DNA of 64,000 nt from Photobacterium rosenbergii (GTDB lineage: Bacteria; Pseudomonadota; Gammaproteobacteria; Enterobacterales; Vibrionaceae): assembly GCF_003026455.1 (NCBI RefSeq), contig NZ_PYMB01000001.1, positions 992,001-1,056,000 on the forward strand, in the 5' to 3' direction. Shown here piece by piece: positions 8,645 through 17,895 of this stretch. Positions within the stretch are counted from its first letter, which is position 1; every line of letters begins with the position of its first letter. The translations under genes and the position numbers were made by a program. The notes under the pieces were generated by a model that was given only the letters and a program-made list of their open reading frames with translations, was not told the origin of the DNA and did not search any database.

Positions 8645-10027
8645 ATGCTAAACCCTGCAACAGCGCAAGCAGTGATCGACCATGCCCTCTTCCTTGGCGC
8701 CGATTTTGCCGAACTGTTCGTTGAACACCATCAATCCAGCTCTGTCGAGCTGCTGTCCGGTGATATCGACAAAGTAAACTCCGGTATCGATTTCGGTATT
8801 GGTGTCCGCCTATTCTTCGGCCACAAGGTGCTTTACGGCTACACCAATAGCACCGATGAAGAAGAGTTAAAGCGCGTCACCAGCTTACTTGCTGCCAAAG
8901 ACAAACGCGACCAAATCGCCAACGCGGGTGCATTAAACCTTAGCCGCTACCAAAGCAAACATGCTTGTCAGCAGCCGTTGAGCCAGAACCCAAACCTTGA
9001 AGCTAAAATAGCCTTCTTGCGCCAGTGTGATGCCGCAGCGCGAGGTGAAGACGAGAAAATCAACCAGTTCATTGGCCGTATCTTACAACGTGAACAACAA
9101 GTCGAGATTTTCAACTCAACGGGTCTGCATATTGGTGATACACGCCACTACACCCGTGTTGCTGCAACGGCTATCGCGCAAAATGGCAGTGAGCAATCAA
9201 CCGGCTTCGAAGCACCAGGCGCACTAACCGGCTGGGAATTCAACAGCCAACTAGATGCCAAAGAACTTGGCCACACCGTAGCTAAACAAGCGATGGTGAA
9301 GCTGTTTGCCGAAAACTGCCCATCAGGTGAAATGCCGGTCATTATCGGGAATGGTTTTGGTGGTGTTATCTTCCATGAAGCATGTGGTCACTTGCTTGAA
9401 ACCACATCAGTTGCCAAAAAAGCTTCTGTATTCCACGACAAGATGGGTGAGATGATTGCCAACCCGGTGGTTAGTGCAGTCGATGACGGCACCATGACCA
9501 ACGAATGGGGCTCCATCAATATTGATGACGAAGGGATGGAAACCCAACGTACCCAGCTGATCAAAGACGGTAAACTAACCAGCTTTATGGTGGATCATAT
9601 GGGCTCATTGAAAACTGGCTTCGCCCCGACTGGCTCAGGCCGCCGTGAATCCTACAAGTATGCGCCGACCTCAAGAATGCGGAACACCTTTATCGAGCCG
9701 GGTGACAGTTCTTTGGATGAGATGATTGCCAGCGTCGAGAAAGGTATTTACGCCAAGAAAATGGGCGGTGGTTCAGTCCAGCCTGGAACGGGTGAATTCA
9801 ACTTTGCTGTGCAGGAAGCTTATTTGGTTGAAAATGGCCAGATTACCAAGCCACTCAAATCAGCAACCTTGATCAGTACAGGTCCGAAAGTACTTAAAGA
9901 GATCTCCATGATCGGGCGTGATTTCGCCTTGGCCGCAGGAATGTGTGGCTCTGTAAGCGGCTCGGTGCCTACCACCGTTGGCCAGCCAGCACTGAAAGTG
10001 GACAACATTCTTGTAGGGGGTAACTAA
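8645..10027 (+). CDS. TldD-like metalloprotease subunit (paralogue)
   Basis: A 460-residue TldD-family protein using the ATG at 8645, chosen because AAGGAGC precedes it; an upstream in-frame ATG at 8576 lacks one. The HExxxH metal motif HEACGH (244-249) and the C-terminal Cys434 in MCGS supply the expected zinc ligands, and SGRRESYKYAP and GGGSVQPGTGEF are family blocks. TldD is the catalytic half of the TldD/TldE heterodimer that degrades unfolded peptides inside a closed cavity; in E. coli it processes microcin B17 and CcdA. It is divergent enough from housekeeping TldD to be a second copy and overlaps the TldE-like gene by one base (TAATG). Confidence 0.85.
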   Translation: MLNPATAQAVIDHALFLGADFAELFVEHHQSSSVELLSGDIDKVNSGIDFGIGVRLFFGHKVLYGYTNSTDEEELKRVTSLLAAKDKRDQIANAGALNLSRYQSKHACQQPLSQNPNLEAKIAFLRQCDAAARGEDEKINQFIGRILQREQQVEIFNSTGLHIGDTRHYTRVAATAIAQNGSEQSTGFEAPGALTGWEFNSQLDAKELGHTVAKQAMVKLFAENCPSGEMPVIIGNGFGGVIFHEACGHLLETTSVAKKASVFHDKMGEMIANPVVSAVDDGTMTNEWGSINIDDEGMETQRTQLIKDGKLTSFMVDHMGSLKTGFAPTGSGRRESYKYAPTSRMRNTFIEPGDSSLDEMIASVEKGIYAKKMGGGSVQPGTGEFNFAVQEAYLVENGQITKPLKSATLISTGPKVLKEISMIGRDFALAAGMCGSVSGSVPTTVGQPALKVDNILVGGN

Positions 10028-11370
10028 TGGCCGATCAACAACAACTTCAAAGCGCGATTGATCAAGTCCTTGAGCGTGCTAAGGCTGCAGGTGCCGAGGC
10101 GGATGTGATTGCTAGCAGTAGCAATAACTTTTCTCTTAAAGCCAATGCCGGCGAACTTGATGAGTACAAGGTAACCTCGGGCCAAGTCATCGGCGTACGC
10201 ATTGTCAAAGACGAGCATATAGCCACCAGCTACTCTGAATCACTAGAGCCTGCCAGCTTGGATATGATGGTTGAGCATGCCCTTGCCAATGCCACCTACA
10301 CCAAAAAAGACCCTCACCAGACCATTGCCTGTGCAAACAGCCAACTTGTTACTGATTATCCAGAGGTCTACCAAGCAGACAACGCAACCGTAGATGACAA
10401 AATATCCCTTGCCCTTGCCTTGGAAAAAGGGGTGGTTGAGAAACCCAACGCGACGTCTGCGCCATATAATGGGTTCGGTGAATCTGACAGCCAGGTTATC
10501 CTTGCCAATACCTTAGGCACCCATTGCTACCACAAAGAACGTTCGACTTATTGTTATGCCTATACCTTGTTTGAAAAAGACGGCAAGCAAGCTATGCACG
10601 GTGGCATGTCTACCGGTCGCCGTTTTGATGAACTCGATCCTGAGTACTGCATCAACCATGGCTATGACATGGCAAAAGCGCTGCTGGATGGCGAGCCAGT
10701 CAACACGGGTAACTACAGCGTAGTCTTTGACCTTAATTGCTTGAGCAGCCTATTTGGCGCGTTTGGAATGTGTTTCTCGGGTCAATCGGCAATGAAAGGC
10801 ATTAACCCGTGGCGTGACTCACTGCATGCGACCGTTGCTAGCCCATTGCTGACTATTTCGGATGTAGCCTATATCGAAGGCGGCTCGGCAATTAAGGCCT
10901 TTGACAGTGAAGGTTTCGCGACTTGCGATACGATCTTGATTGGTGAAGGTCAGTTACAGAGCTTGTTGCATAACAGCCATACCGCGAGTTTCTTCGGTAT
11001 CGACAACACGGCTAACGGCTCTCGTTCGGCGAAAGGCGGCCTAGGCGTGTCTGCTCGCCATACCGTTATCGCAACAGGCCAAAGTAGCGAAGCTGAACTG
11101 ACAGGAGGCGAATACCTAGAACTGATCGAGCTTCAAGGCGTTCACTCCGGTGCCGATGCAGTAAGCGGTGACTTCTCATTTGGCGCCAGTGGTTTCTTGT
11201 GTCGTGATGGTAAACGTATTCAGCCTGTACGCGGTATTACAGTGGCAGGTAACTTCTACCAGATGATCAAAGAAATTGATGCGGTTGGTGATACGTTAAC
11301 TCACGATCACGGTAAAAACTTCTTTGCCCCACTTATTCGCTTTAACAAACTCAGTATTGCAGGTAAATAA
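10027..11370 (+). CDS. TldE/PmbA-like partner subunit (paralogue)
   Basis: A 447-residue member of the PmbA/TldE family. It shows the characteristic C-terminal fold elements (GADAVSGDFSFGASGFLCRDGK near 378-399 and GITVAGNFYQMIKEI near 405-419) and lacks the HExxxH motif, as expected for the non-catalytic partner. Its start overlaps the TldD-like stop, so the two are translationally coupled and presumably form a heterodimer. In enterobacteria and vibrios the housekeeping tldD and pmbA are unlinked; a paired, compact version suggests a separate accessory protease. No nearby precursor peptide was recognised. Confidence 0.82.
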   Translation: MADQQQLQSAIDQVLERAKAAGAEADVIASSSNNFSLKANAGELDEYKVTSGQVIGVRIVKDEHIATSYSESLEPASLDMMVEHALANATYTKKDPHQTIACANSQLVTDYPEVYQADNATVDDKISLALALEKGVVEKPNATSAPYNGFGESDSQVILANTLGTHCYHKERSTYCYAYTLFEKDGKQAMHGGMSTGRRFDELDPEYCINHGYDMAKALLDGEPVNTGNYSVVFDLNCLSSLFGAFGMCFSGQSAMKGINPWRDSLHATVASPLLTISDVAYIEGGSAIKAFDSEGFATCDTILIGEGQLQSLLHNSHTASFFGIDNTANGSRSAKGGLGVSARHTVIATGQSSEAELTGGEYLELIELQGVHSGADAVSGDFSFGASGFLCRDGKRIQPVRGITVAGNFYQMIKEIDAVGDTLTHDHGKNFFAPLIRFNKLSIAGK

Positions 11371-11845
11371 GCTGCGAGTTGTTCTCGATAAGTAATTTGG
11401 GCTGCCAGTAGATTTATATCCTGCCGGCAGCCTTAATGACAACATTGTAATTAGCCCCCACTCTTTCTTTGTCAGCACACTCCATTTTTTCTTTTGCTTA
11501 TCCTTAAAATATAACACCAAGCCATTGATGTGACTTAAATCACATTTTCATTTGTCTTTACTTTCCTCTGACTTTAGCTACTAAAAAACAAGCAGTTGCT
11601 GATTTTCCCATAACAATTGCTTTCATAAATTCTGTTTTAATAGCCCCCATACTGAAAAGCATAAATAAAACTGTTTAAAACATAAAAACAACGTACACAA
11701 AGGCATTAAATTTTGACAAAAAAGCTAAAAGATGAAGTTACTGACACATTTTTTATCTATTTTATTGTTAAATAGAATGACTTTATGTAATGCTAATTCA
11801 GTGTTTGTAGCAGTAGTAAATATCAACCAATTGTGGAGAATAACA
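11371..11845. other. Intergenic region between tldE-like gene and lpp
   Basis: 475 AT-rich bases. It contains a weak hairpin after the protease operon (GGCTGCC 11400-11406 / GGCAGCC 11426-11432, long loop, no T-run), a perfect CRP-type palindrome at 11529-11544, and candidate -35 elements TTGACA (11713-11718) and TTGTTA (11765-11770) without a convincing -10. A longer in-frame ATG for lpp exists at 11732 but lacks a ribosome site. Confidence 0.5.
11529..11544. promoter_or_regulatory. Consensus CRP-binding palindrome
   Basis: TGTGA-CTTAAA-TCACA matches the CRP core consensus in both half-sites and is flanked by T-rich bases on the right. It lies 302 bases upstream of the lpp ATG, farther than normal for direct activation of that gene, so its target is unclear. 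Confidence 0.6.
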
Positions 11846-12109
11846 ATGAAACGTTCTATGACTCTAGTCGCTGGCCTAATTCTAAGTGCAACTCTTATGG
11901 GCTGTTCAAGCAGCGAAGAAGCAGAGCAACTAAGCCAACTAACAAATAAAGTTGATGCGCTATCTGATCAAGTAGCAGGTCTACAAAGCCAGCAAGATCA
12001 AATGGCAGGTGCGGTTAACGATACTCGCGCTGCATCTGATGCTGCTTACCAAGAAGCAATGCGTGCTAATCAGCGTATCGACAACATCGCTGACTCTTAC
12101 ACCAAGTAA
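11846..12109 (+). CDS. lpp: Major outer membrane lipoprotein Lpp (Braun lipoprotein)
   Basis: An 87-residue lipoprotein. The signal sequence ends in the lipobox LMGCSSS, placing the lipidated Cys at residue 20. The mature part is a heptad-repeat helix (LSQLTNKVDALSDQVAGLQSQQDQM) and ends in Lys, the residue covalently linked to peptidoglycan in this family. It trimerises and ties the outer membrane to the wall. ATG at 11846 was chosen because the lipoprotein signal begins there and TGTGGAG precedes it. A strong terminator follows immediately, so it is monocistronic, as usual for lpp. Confidence 0.93.
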   Translation: MKRSMTLVAGLILSATLMGCSSSEEAEQLSQLTNKVDALSDQVAGLQSQQDQMAGAVNDTRAASDAAYQEAMRANQRIDNIADSYTK

Positions 12110-12113
12110 TACA

Positions 12114-12146
12114 AAAAGTGGCGCAATACCATTGCGCCACTTTTCT
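12114..12146 (+). terminator. Intrinsic terminator of lpp
   Basis: Perfect stem AAAAGTGGCGCAAT / ATTGCGCCACTTTT with a 3-base loop, followed by TCTCT. It begins five bases after the stop codon and can also serve the convergent gene at 12172. Confidence 0.92.
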
Positions 12147-12171
12147 CTAAAGCGATTATCTTATCTCTACC

Positions 12172-12420
12172 TCAGCCAATGGCTCTATCAGGGTCGACCA
12201 AGCCATAGGTATTGATGCTCGCCTCCCCCAGTTCAGGCTCTAAGTAATTGCGAACAACATCGATTGATTCTGCTTCCCACATACACTGACACAATTTGTG
12301 GCGCTCAACCACCATGGTCGTATGAAGCCGCATGCCTGAAGGCGGATGAGTCAGCACTCCACTTGCCCTTTGCCAAAACAATTCGGGATCCGTAATCTCA
12401 TGCTGGATGACAATAAACAT
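12172..12420 (-). CDS. Small conserved-looking hypothetical protein, 82 aa
   Basis: A compact soluble protein starting MFIVIQHEITDPELFWQRA. The alternating beta-strand and helix pattern, with His-Thr and CMWEA in the middle, is suggestive of a ferredoxin-like or dimeric alpha-beta barrel fold. I cannot name the family. A GGGGTAGGG sequence precedes the ATG. It lies between lpp and a thioesterase gene, on the thioesterase strand. Confidence 0.65.
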   Translation of the reverse strand: MFIVIQHEITDPELFWQRASGVLTHPPSGMRLHTTMVVERHKLCQCMWEAESIDVVRNYLEPELGEASINTYGLVDPDRAIG

Positions 12421-12502
12421 TCCCTACCCCTTGTTTTAACAATGCTCATATTTCAATTATAGGTGGATTATGACGTTTTCGATGTATTAACTATGAGGAG
12501 AA

Positions 12503-12949
12503 TCAATCAGTTGTAATAGCGAGCTCAGGCTGCATAGAGACAATCTTTTCAAGCAATGTCGGGCTCAACCTCGCACGCTTTTGCTGTTTGAAGTTGAACA
12601 TGACCACCTTCGCAGTACCTGTAGTTGTCACTGCCCCTTGCTGTTTACTGACAATTTTATATTCCATGACAAAGCTATCTTCAGCGAGCTCGGATACCCG
12701 GCTTCCAACCAATAGATTATCAGGGTATGTCACAGGCCTACGGTATCGGCTTGAGGTTTCACTAAGCACAGGACCCGTCTGCGTCACTTGCATCTCTTCC
12801 ATCAGGCCAATATCTGCAAAATAATCTAGCCGGGCTGTTTCAAAATAGCGGAAATACACCACATTATTTACATGGTTTAATGCATCCATTTCCCCCCATG
12901 CAACAGGGATTTCAGTAATGACGGGAAAACCTTCAAGTAAGTTAGACAT
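12503..12949 (-). CDS. Hotdog-fold acyl-CoA thioesterase (4-hydroxybenzoyl-CoA thioesterase/FadM type)
   Basis: A 148-residue cytosolic thioesterase. The N-terminal WGEMDALNHVNNVVYFRYFE carries the Asp-His-Asn-Asn pattern of the 4HBT hotdog family, where the Asp is catalytic. The rest matches the single-domain tetrameric enzymes that hydrolyse acyl-CoA. Start ATG at 12949 has AAGGAA upstream. The native acyl substrate cannot be told. The Glu in place of the common Asp or Thr just before MDALNHVNN is a normal family variation. Confidence 0.85.
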   Translation of the reverse strand: MSNLLEGFPVITEIPVAWGEMDALNHVNNVVYFRYFETARLDYFADIGLMEEMQVTQTGPVLSETSSRYRRPVTYPDNLLVGSRVSELAEDSFVMEYKIVSKQQGAVTTTGTAKVVMFNFKQQKRARLSPTLLEKIVSMQPELAITTD

Positions 12950-13316
12950 GTGCAGTTCCTTGCATCAAAAATGTAAAAGTAAAACCTAAACGACAACCTC
13001 TTGCTGTAAACACCCAATTTAAACACGTGTTCGACTATTAACCTATACAGCGAGTAACATGTTTGCAACAACTCTTTCTATTTCTTGTCGGTTAGATCCT
13101 TTTTCCCTATTCCCGCAAAGGATGATGCACATCTTTTCTACAGTTATGAAAGCAGCGTGTAAAAAATCAACGTAAAAACGGTAAAGGCCTTAATTTATAA
13201 GGGATAGAGGCCGGTTTTACGTTATCCTAGGCCACCTTTTTTCAACCTGACGACAAACCGTACGTTTTTCGGCAGGTAACCGTCGGCGCACGCGCCAGTT
13301 ACATGTATCAACAATT
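12950..13316. other. Divergent intergenic region with imperfect inverted repeat
   Basis: 367 bases between divergent genes. The main structure is an inverted repeat with AACGTAAAA (13169-13177) plus GGCC (13186-13189) on the left, and GGCC (13209-13212) plus TTTTACGTT (13214-13222) on the right. It lies about 100 bases upstream of the membrane protein gene and could be an operator or leader hairpin. I see no extra gene. Confidence 0.5.
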
Positions 13317-14387
13317 ATGCTTTACGATAACAACATTCCAGTCCGTTACCCCAAAGGGGCCTTTGCAATGGGGACGGTATACAGCTTTACCGGTGCTTCC
13401 ATTCTCGCATCTATCATTTTTTCGTTGCTGCTTTTTCTGTCCATCGACGAAGATCCTATCATGCAGATCTTGTTTGGTGGCCTGGCCGTCATCTTCGAGC
13501 TAGGGAAATTTTTTGCTTGGTATGAATTTGGGGAACGCCGGGCGAGACGCAACTATGCTGGTGCCGCTTCAGCTTTTGCCTTTTATGCTGTGCTTGCGGC
13601 CATTTCAATCGGCGGCTCGGTCGGCGGCATCAATAGTGCAACCAACCAAGCCCAGAGCCATGTCAATGTGCAGCAGAGTAAGGTCAACAACTACGACATG
13701 CAAATTGCTGCGATTGAAAGGCAAATTGAGCTCAACAATTCTGCCGCTGAGAAATACATTGAGATGGAGCGTATCGCAACAGGCGTAGCTCGTATCCAGC
13801 GTGAAAATGATGAATTGCGCGAACAGCAGTTAAAACTCGCCGCTGAGCGTGATAGCTTGCCAGTTGTAAACCAAGGCTCGGTTATCGGCCTTATCGATAG
13901 TTTGGCCCAATCATTGAAGATCCAGACAGAGACGGCCCAGCTCAGCTTGGTGATTTTCCTCTCTGTGTTACTCGATTTCTTTGCGGCATTTTTCGTTGGC
14001 CTAATTGGTGAAGAGCTTCGCTTCAGAAACCAGTTCCGACGCGTTGGCCCTATCACCATTGATACCTATGCCGAAAACGAAGTCAAAGAGCCAGAGTTAC
14101 TTACAAACCAGCAGCATGATACAAGCGCTGAAAATACTGAGACCGTCGAAAAAGAGCCTGTCGTACCTAAAGAGCCAGAGAAACCAAAATCACTCTACGA
14201 ACAAGCTATCGATGCCTTGAGTACCAATCAGGTCAACTGCACTAAACGCGCTGTGACCAAATACCTCAAAACCAGCAGTGATGAAGTCGACGACATATTC
14301 AGCCGCTTCATGGAAGAAGGCATCGTCAGTAAGAAACCGAACAACCATTACCAATGGCACGGCGTGCCTGACACTGCTGAGGCCTAA
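13317..14387 (+). CDS. Membrane protein with coiled coil and C-terminal FtsK-gamma-like winged helix
   Basis: A 356-residue protein of no family I can name. Three hydrophobic segments occupy about 20-100. A hydrophilic coiled-coil-like stretch of about 90 residues (Gln/Glu/Arg-rich, about 110-190) follows, then a fourth span near 200-225. After a Glu/Pro-rich linker (255-290) comes a domain of about 55 residues reading LYEQAIDALSTNQ...FMEEGIVSKK. Its pattern resembles the winged-helix gamma domain of FtsK or other small DNA-binding winged helices. If the last domain is cytosolic, the protein could tether DNA or a regulator to the membrane; this is inference. The ATG at 13317 lacks a clear ribosome site; ATG 13368 with AAAGGGG upstream is an alternative start. 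Confidence 0.75.
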   Translation: MLYDNNIPVRYPKGAFAMGTVYSFTGASILASIIFSLLLFLSIDEDPIMQILFGGLAVIFELGKFFAWYEFGERRARRNYAGAASAFAFYAVLAAISIGGSVGGINSATNQAQSHVNVQQSKVNNYDMQIAAIERQIELNNSAAEKYIEMERIATGVARIQRENDELREQQLKLAAERDSLPVVNQGSVIGLIDSLAQSLKIQTETAQLSLVIFLSVLLDFFAAFFVGLIGEELRFRNQFRRVGPITIDTYAENEVKEPELLTNQQHDTSAENTETVEKEPVVPKEPEKPKSLYEQAIDALSTNQVNCTKRAVTKYLKTSSDEVDDIFSRFMEEGIVSKKPNNHYQWHGVPDTAEA

Positions 14388-14432
14388 GATAACCTAATTA
14401 GCAAGTTTGTGTTATTGAATTTGTTCCAATAG

Positions 14433-14471
14433 AAAAAGCCCGACGTTATGGCTATAACGTCGGGCTTTTTT
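14433..14471. terminator. Strong bidirectional terminator
   Basis: Perfect 17-base-pair stem AAAAAGCCCGACGTTAT / ATAACGTCGGGCTTTTT with loop GGCT, A-run left and T-run right. It lies between convergent genes ending at 14387 and 14501. Confidence 0.95.
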
Positions 14472-14500
14472 ATGCTTGCTAGCGCGAGGGAATAGTTTCC

Positions 14501-16747
14501 CTACAACCCTTTTTTGTATTGGGCCATTGTCGTCGGAGCAAGCTTGGCATGAATTTCAGCTGGGGCTACATCACCTTTTAGCTGCTCCCGGAAAGCTTCA
14601 AGCAATTGAGGTTTCTCCAACGCAATCTGGGTATGGGTTTTAATATCACGCAAATCCACCATATAGCCGTTAAACAGGCCGGAGTGATCATTGAGCACAT
14701 CCACGTTGAGGTAATTCTCTTGGCTATATAAAGCGTTGTGGGCACCGCGCTGTTTATCTACCACATATGAAGCATGCTTGAGACTCAGGATCGAAGCCGA
14801 CTTATCACACTTACGTAGACACTTGTCATCAAAACGTTTTTTCTTGCACCCTACCGTCTGGTGGAACAAGCATTGGCGACTGGTTAGCAAAGTGATCGGA
14901 TGGTAAATACTGTAATACAGCTCGAAATTGTCAGGCTTAACCAGTGGCTTGATTTGCTTCTTGTTGATCTCATTGGAGACAAACGCCCCAACACAGTTAA
15001 ACTCTTCTTTCAAACAAGCCAAGCTGTATGAGTTGATAATGTTCATCTGCGGCCCAGCGACCCAATCAATACCCAACTGGTATGCAGCGTAACCCACCCC
15101 ACTGTTATTGGTCACAATACGGCTTGGTTTCACCTGCTCTAGGAAGGTCACAGCCGCCTCATAGTTCTCCCCGATTAAAATAGCCGGGAACCAAGGTAGC
15201 AATTGTGCATTTTCCTTGAATAGGGCTACCAACTTCGGCAAGTCACTCGCCAACGCTTCAGGCAACTGGTAGTAAACGGTTGTATCTGGCTCAGACAACA
15301 AAGATAAGTCACTTTGCGATGAAATCAGTGTATACAGATGAGGGTTTTGGCCAACATCGGTATTAGCAGCCTTCAGTGGCTTTGCCAGCTCTACCGGTGC
15401 AATAAGCGGTTTGTTACCATTGAGAACAACGGCTACCTGCTCTTTGATTGCCGTTTGTTCTTTGTACGGAATATACAAGCCACTTCCTAGCGCACTCAGA
15501 TCAACCTCATTGACCTGATAATCCGCATTAGCAAAACTGTTGACCCACTTGGTGACCCCTTCCTCATCGAGGGTAAACTTCCCTGCAGCCACCAAGCTTG
15601 ATGCTGACTTCAGTTCAACCAAACCTTGAGTTGTTCTTAATTCGACGTTCAGTGGCTGGCCTTCAACCGCAATCACCTTCACATCAAGCGGCAGTTTCTC
15701 AACACATAGATCCTCGGTAACCCGCTCTACTTCCTGAATAATGTCAGTTTTAGTGTCATAGAGCTTTTTCTTGACCGCTTTGACATCATCCATGCTGGTG
15801 CAGCTGTAAATATTCGAGAAGTGGGTTGCGGCATGATCCCTAGGATTATCAATAAACATGCTTTTATTGATATCGCCTTTCAAGAACGCATTGGAGAAAT
15901 CTCGGTTAAAAACCGTATAAAGCCGGCTGGTATCCGTCAGCATTTCTCCTTTGCTGCAGTAGCTGTCAATTTGCTTGCGCCAAGTATCCACAACCGTATA
16001 GACATAATGGGATTTCTTGATCCGCCCTTCAACTTTCAAGGAATACACACCCGCGTCAGCGAGAGCCGCCATATCAGAATACGCCGAGTTATCTTTCAGG
16101 TTCAGTGGGTAATCCCTACCTACCTCGGTAGTTTGGTACTGTTCACGGCAAGGCTGGCTGCAACGGCCACGGTTGCCTGAACTGCCATTTCTCACCGAGC
16201 TGATATAACACAGGCCAGAGAAGCCAATACAGTATGAACCATGGACAAAGACCTCCATTAGGACATCGTGCTGATGGCCAAACTGTGCCAGATGTTTGAT
16301 CTCATCGATATTCAGTTCACGTGACAGGTTCATTCGTGAAGCCGTCAATTGCTTGAGAAAGAGGATCTGGCCTTCATTGTGGGTATTGAGCTGCGTCGAA
16401 GCGTGCACATCCAACGTAGGGAAATGCGTTTTCAAAATAGAAAACAGGCCGATATCCTGAACAATGACCCCATCAATATCAGTGTTAACCAGTTTATTGA
16501 GCAAACGAACCAGTGCAGGTACTTCGCTTTCAAGGATGATGACATTAAGCGTCAGGAAGATTTTGCATTGGTGCTGATGGGCCAACCGGACCACACCACT
16601 GAGGTTTTCAAAGGTAAGGTTAGTCGCCCGGTTGCGCGCATTAAAGTTATCCAGCCCGCAATACACAGCATCAGCGCCAGCAATAATTGCTGCTTTTATT
16701 GATTCTAAATCGCCGCCCGGTGCTAACAGCTCAAATTGGTCACTCAT
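14501..16747 (-). CDS. rlhA: Peptidase U32-family protein, RlhA-like 23S rRNA hydroxylation factor
   Basis: A 748-residue U32 protein. The TIM-barrel-like N-terminus begins FELLAPGGDLESIKAAI, and the family cysteine set is present at Cys173, Cys180, Cys196 and Cys200 (CIGFSGLC...GRCSQPC), the ligands of a labile Fe-S cluster in studied members. A further Cys-rich patch (CKKKRFDDKCLRKC) lies in the C-terminal third. E. coli RlhA (YdcP) hydroxylates C2501 of 23S rRNA and the shorter TrhP acts on tRNA U34; the long architecture here favours RlhA, though it is about 95 residues longer than E. coli RlhA. Assignment within U32 is probable, not proven. It is monocistronic. Confidence 0.7.
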   Translation of the reverse strand: MSDQFELLAPGGDLESIKAAIIAGADAVYCGLDNFNARNRATNLTFENLSGVVRLAHQHQCKIFLTLNVIILESEVPALVRLLNKLVNTDIDGVIVQDIGLFSILKTHFPTLDVHASTQLNTHNEGQILFLKQLTASRMNLSRELNIDEIKHLAQFGHQHDVLMEVFVHGSYCIGFSGLCYISSVRNGSSGNRGRCSQPCREQYQTTEVGRDYPLNLKDNSAYSDMAALADAGVYSLKVEGRIKKSHYVYTVVDTWRKQIDSYCSKGEMLTDTSRLYTVFNRDFSNAFLKGDINKSMFIDNPRDHAATHFSNIYSCTSMDDVKAVKKKLYDTKTDIIQEVERVTEDLCVEKLPLDVKVIAVEGQPLNVELRTTQGLVELKSASSLVAAGKFTLDEEGVTKWVNSFANADYQVNEVDLSALGSGLYIPYKEQTAIKEQVAVVLNGNKPLIAPVELAKPLKAANTDVGQNPHLYTLISSQSDLSLLSEPDTTVYYQLPEALASDLPKLVALFKENAQLLPWFPAILIGENYEAAVTFLEQVKPSRIVTNNSGVGYAAYQLGIDWVAGPQMNIINSYSLACLKEEFNCVGAFVSNEINKKQIKPLVKPDNFELYYSIYHPITLLTSRQCLFHQTVGCKKKRFDDKCLRKCDKSASILSLKHASYVVDKQRGAHNALYSQENYLNVDVLNDHSGLFNGYMVDLRDIKTHTQIALEKPQLLEAFREQLKGDVAPAEIHAKLAPTTMAQYKKGL

Positions 16748-16838
16748 TTCGACATTACCCTTTTGCCAATACCCAATGCAAAAGGGCGGTATTCTACGTG
16801 GTACGAGCTGTAAATTCCATTAATACAATTAAGGTTAT

Positions 16839-17756
16839 TTATCGACGTAAACTGTCACCGTCATGCTCAAAGCATTGCTGCTTGAGCCATTGGCCAAGCG
16901 TTTTGATTTCAAATTGCTTGGCTCGCGACTGTTTATAAACAAAATAAAGATTATCGCCAGTTGGCAACTCATGCATTGGTATACGGACGAGGTTCTGTTG
17001 GTGGTCGTGATCATTGAGGAAATAATCATTCAAAAATGCAATGCCCTGATGATACTTCACCGCTTCGGCGGCAAGCACCATATGGCTAAAATGGCTGATC
17101 TTTGCATTTTCAGGCAATTCAAATCCCCCACGACTGCACCATGTCAGCCAATCTTTCGCCTGATTGCCATCTTTAAAGATTGAATGTACCGACAGCAGCG
17201 GGTGCTCCCACAGGGCTTCTGGCAGGGGCTTGTCTTGGATCTGCTGCCAAAGCTTTTGACTACAGAAAGGGTATAGCAATTCTTTATACAGAAAATCACT
17301 GACATAGTTTTTCTTAGGGGGATGAGCCGTAATGAAACAATCCGCTACCTGATCAGTAAATTCAGGCTCATCGGCAAACATTGCCAGCGATAAATCAATT
17401 TCAGGGTGTTGCTGTCGTAAATTTTCCAGCCTTGGCACCAACCATTTCACCGCAAGAGAACTATACATTGCGAGCCGTATCTTCCCGCTCTCCCCCTCGC
17501 GTATCTGTTGGCTGGCCTGTGCAATATTTTGCAATGAATGGGAGATCTCATCGTAATATTTCTCACCCATTGGGGTTAAAGACAGGCGCCTCCCCTGCCG
17601 AACAAATAAGGTTTCACCCAAATATTCTTCCAGCAGTCGTACCTGATGGCTAATAGCGCTTTGTGTTACGTTCAGTGATCTTGCCGCATGTGAAAAGCTA
17701 TTTAAACGGGCAACAGATTCGAAACACTGAACAGCACGTAGAGGTGGTAACTTCAT
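16839..17756 (-). CDS. LysR-family regulator, GcvA-like
   Basis: A 305-residue LysR regulator. The N-terminal winged helix-turn-helix reads LPPLRAVQCFESVARLNSFS and LNVTQSAISHQVR, typical of the GcvA/AmpR branch. The effector-binding domain follows from about residue 90. It is divergent from a DMT-family exporter at 17896 with a 139-base shared gap, the classic LysR-target layout, so the exporter is the best candidate target. The inducing ligand is unknown. No strong ribosome site precedes the ATG. Confidence 0.88.
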   Translation of the reverse strand: MKLPPLRAVQCFESVARLNSFSHAARSLNVTQSAISHQVRLLEEYLGETLFVRQGRRLSLTPMGEKYYDEISHSLQNIAQASQQIREGESGKIRLAMYSSLAVKWLVPRLENLRQQHPEIDLSLAMFADEPEFTDQVADCFITAHPPKKNYVSDFLYKELLYPFCSQKLWQQIQDKPLPEALWEHPLLSVHSIFKDGNQAKDWLTWCSRGGFELPENAKISHFSHMVLAAEAVKYHQGIAFLNDYFLNDHDHQQNLVRIPMHELPTGDNLYFVYKQSRAKQFEIKTLGQWLKQQCFEHDGDSLRR

Positions 17757-17895
17757 TATTAGTTCAGCTCATACTAAGTGAATATTTATCATTATATATG
17801 AAGGTTATTTATAGATTAAGCTTACCGAATCACAACGCACCACTTCCTTTTGTACAACCACTGAACACGTGTCAGTCAATGACAGGAGCTTAGTC

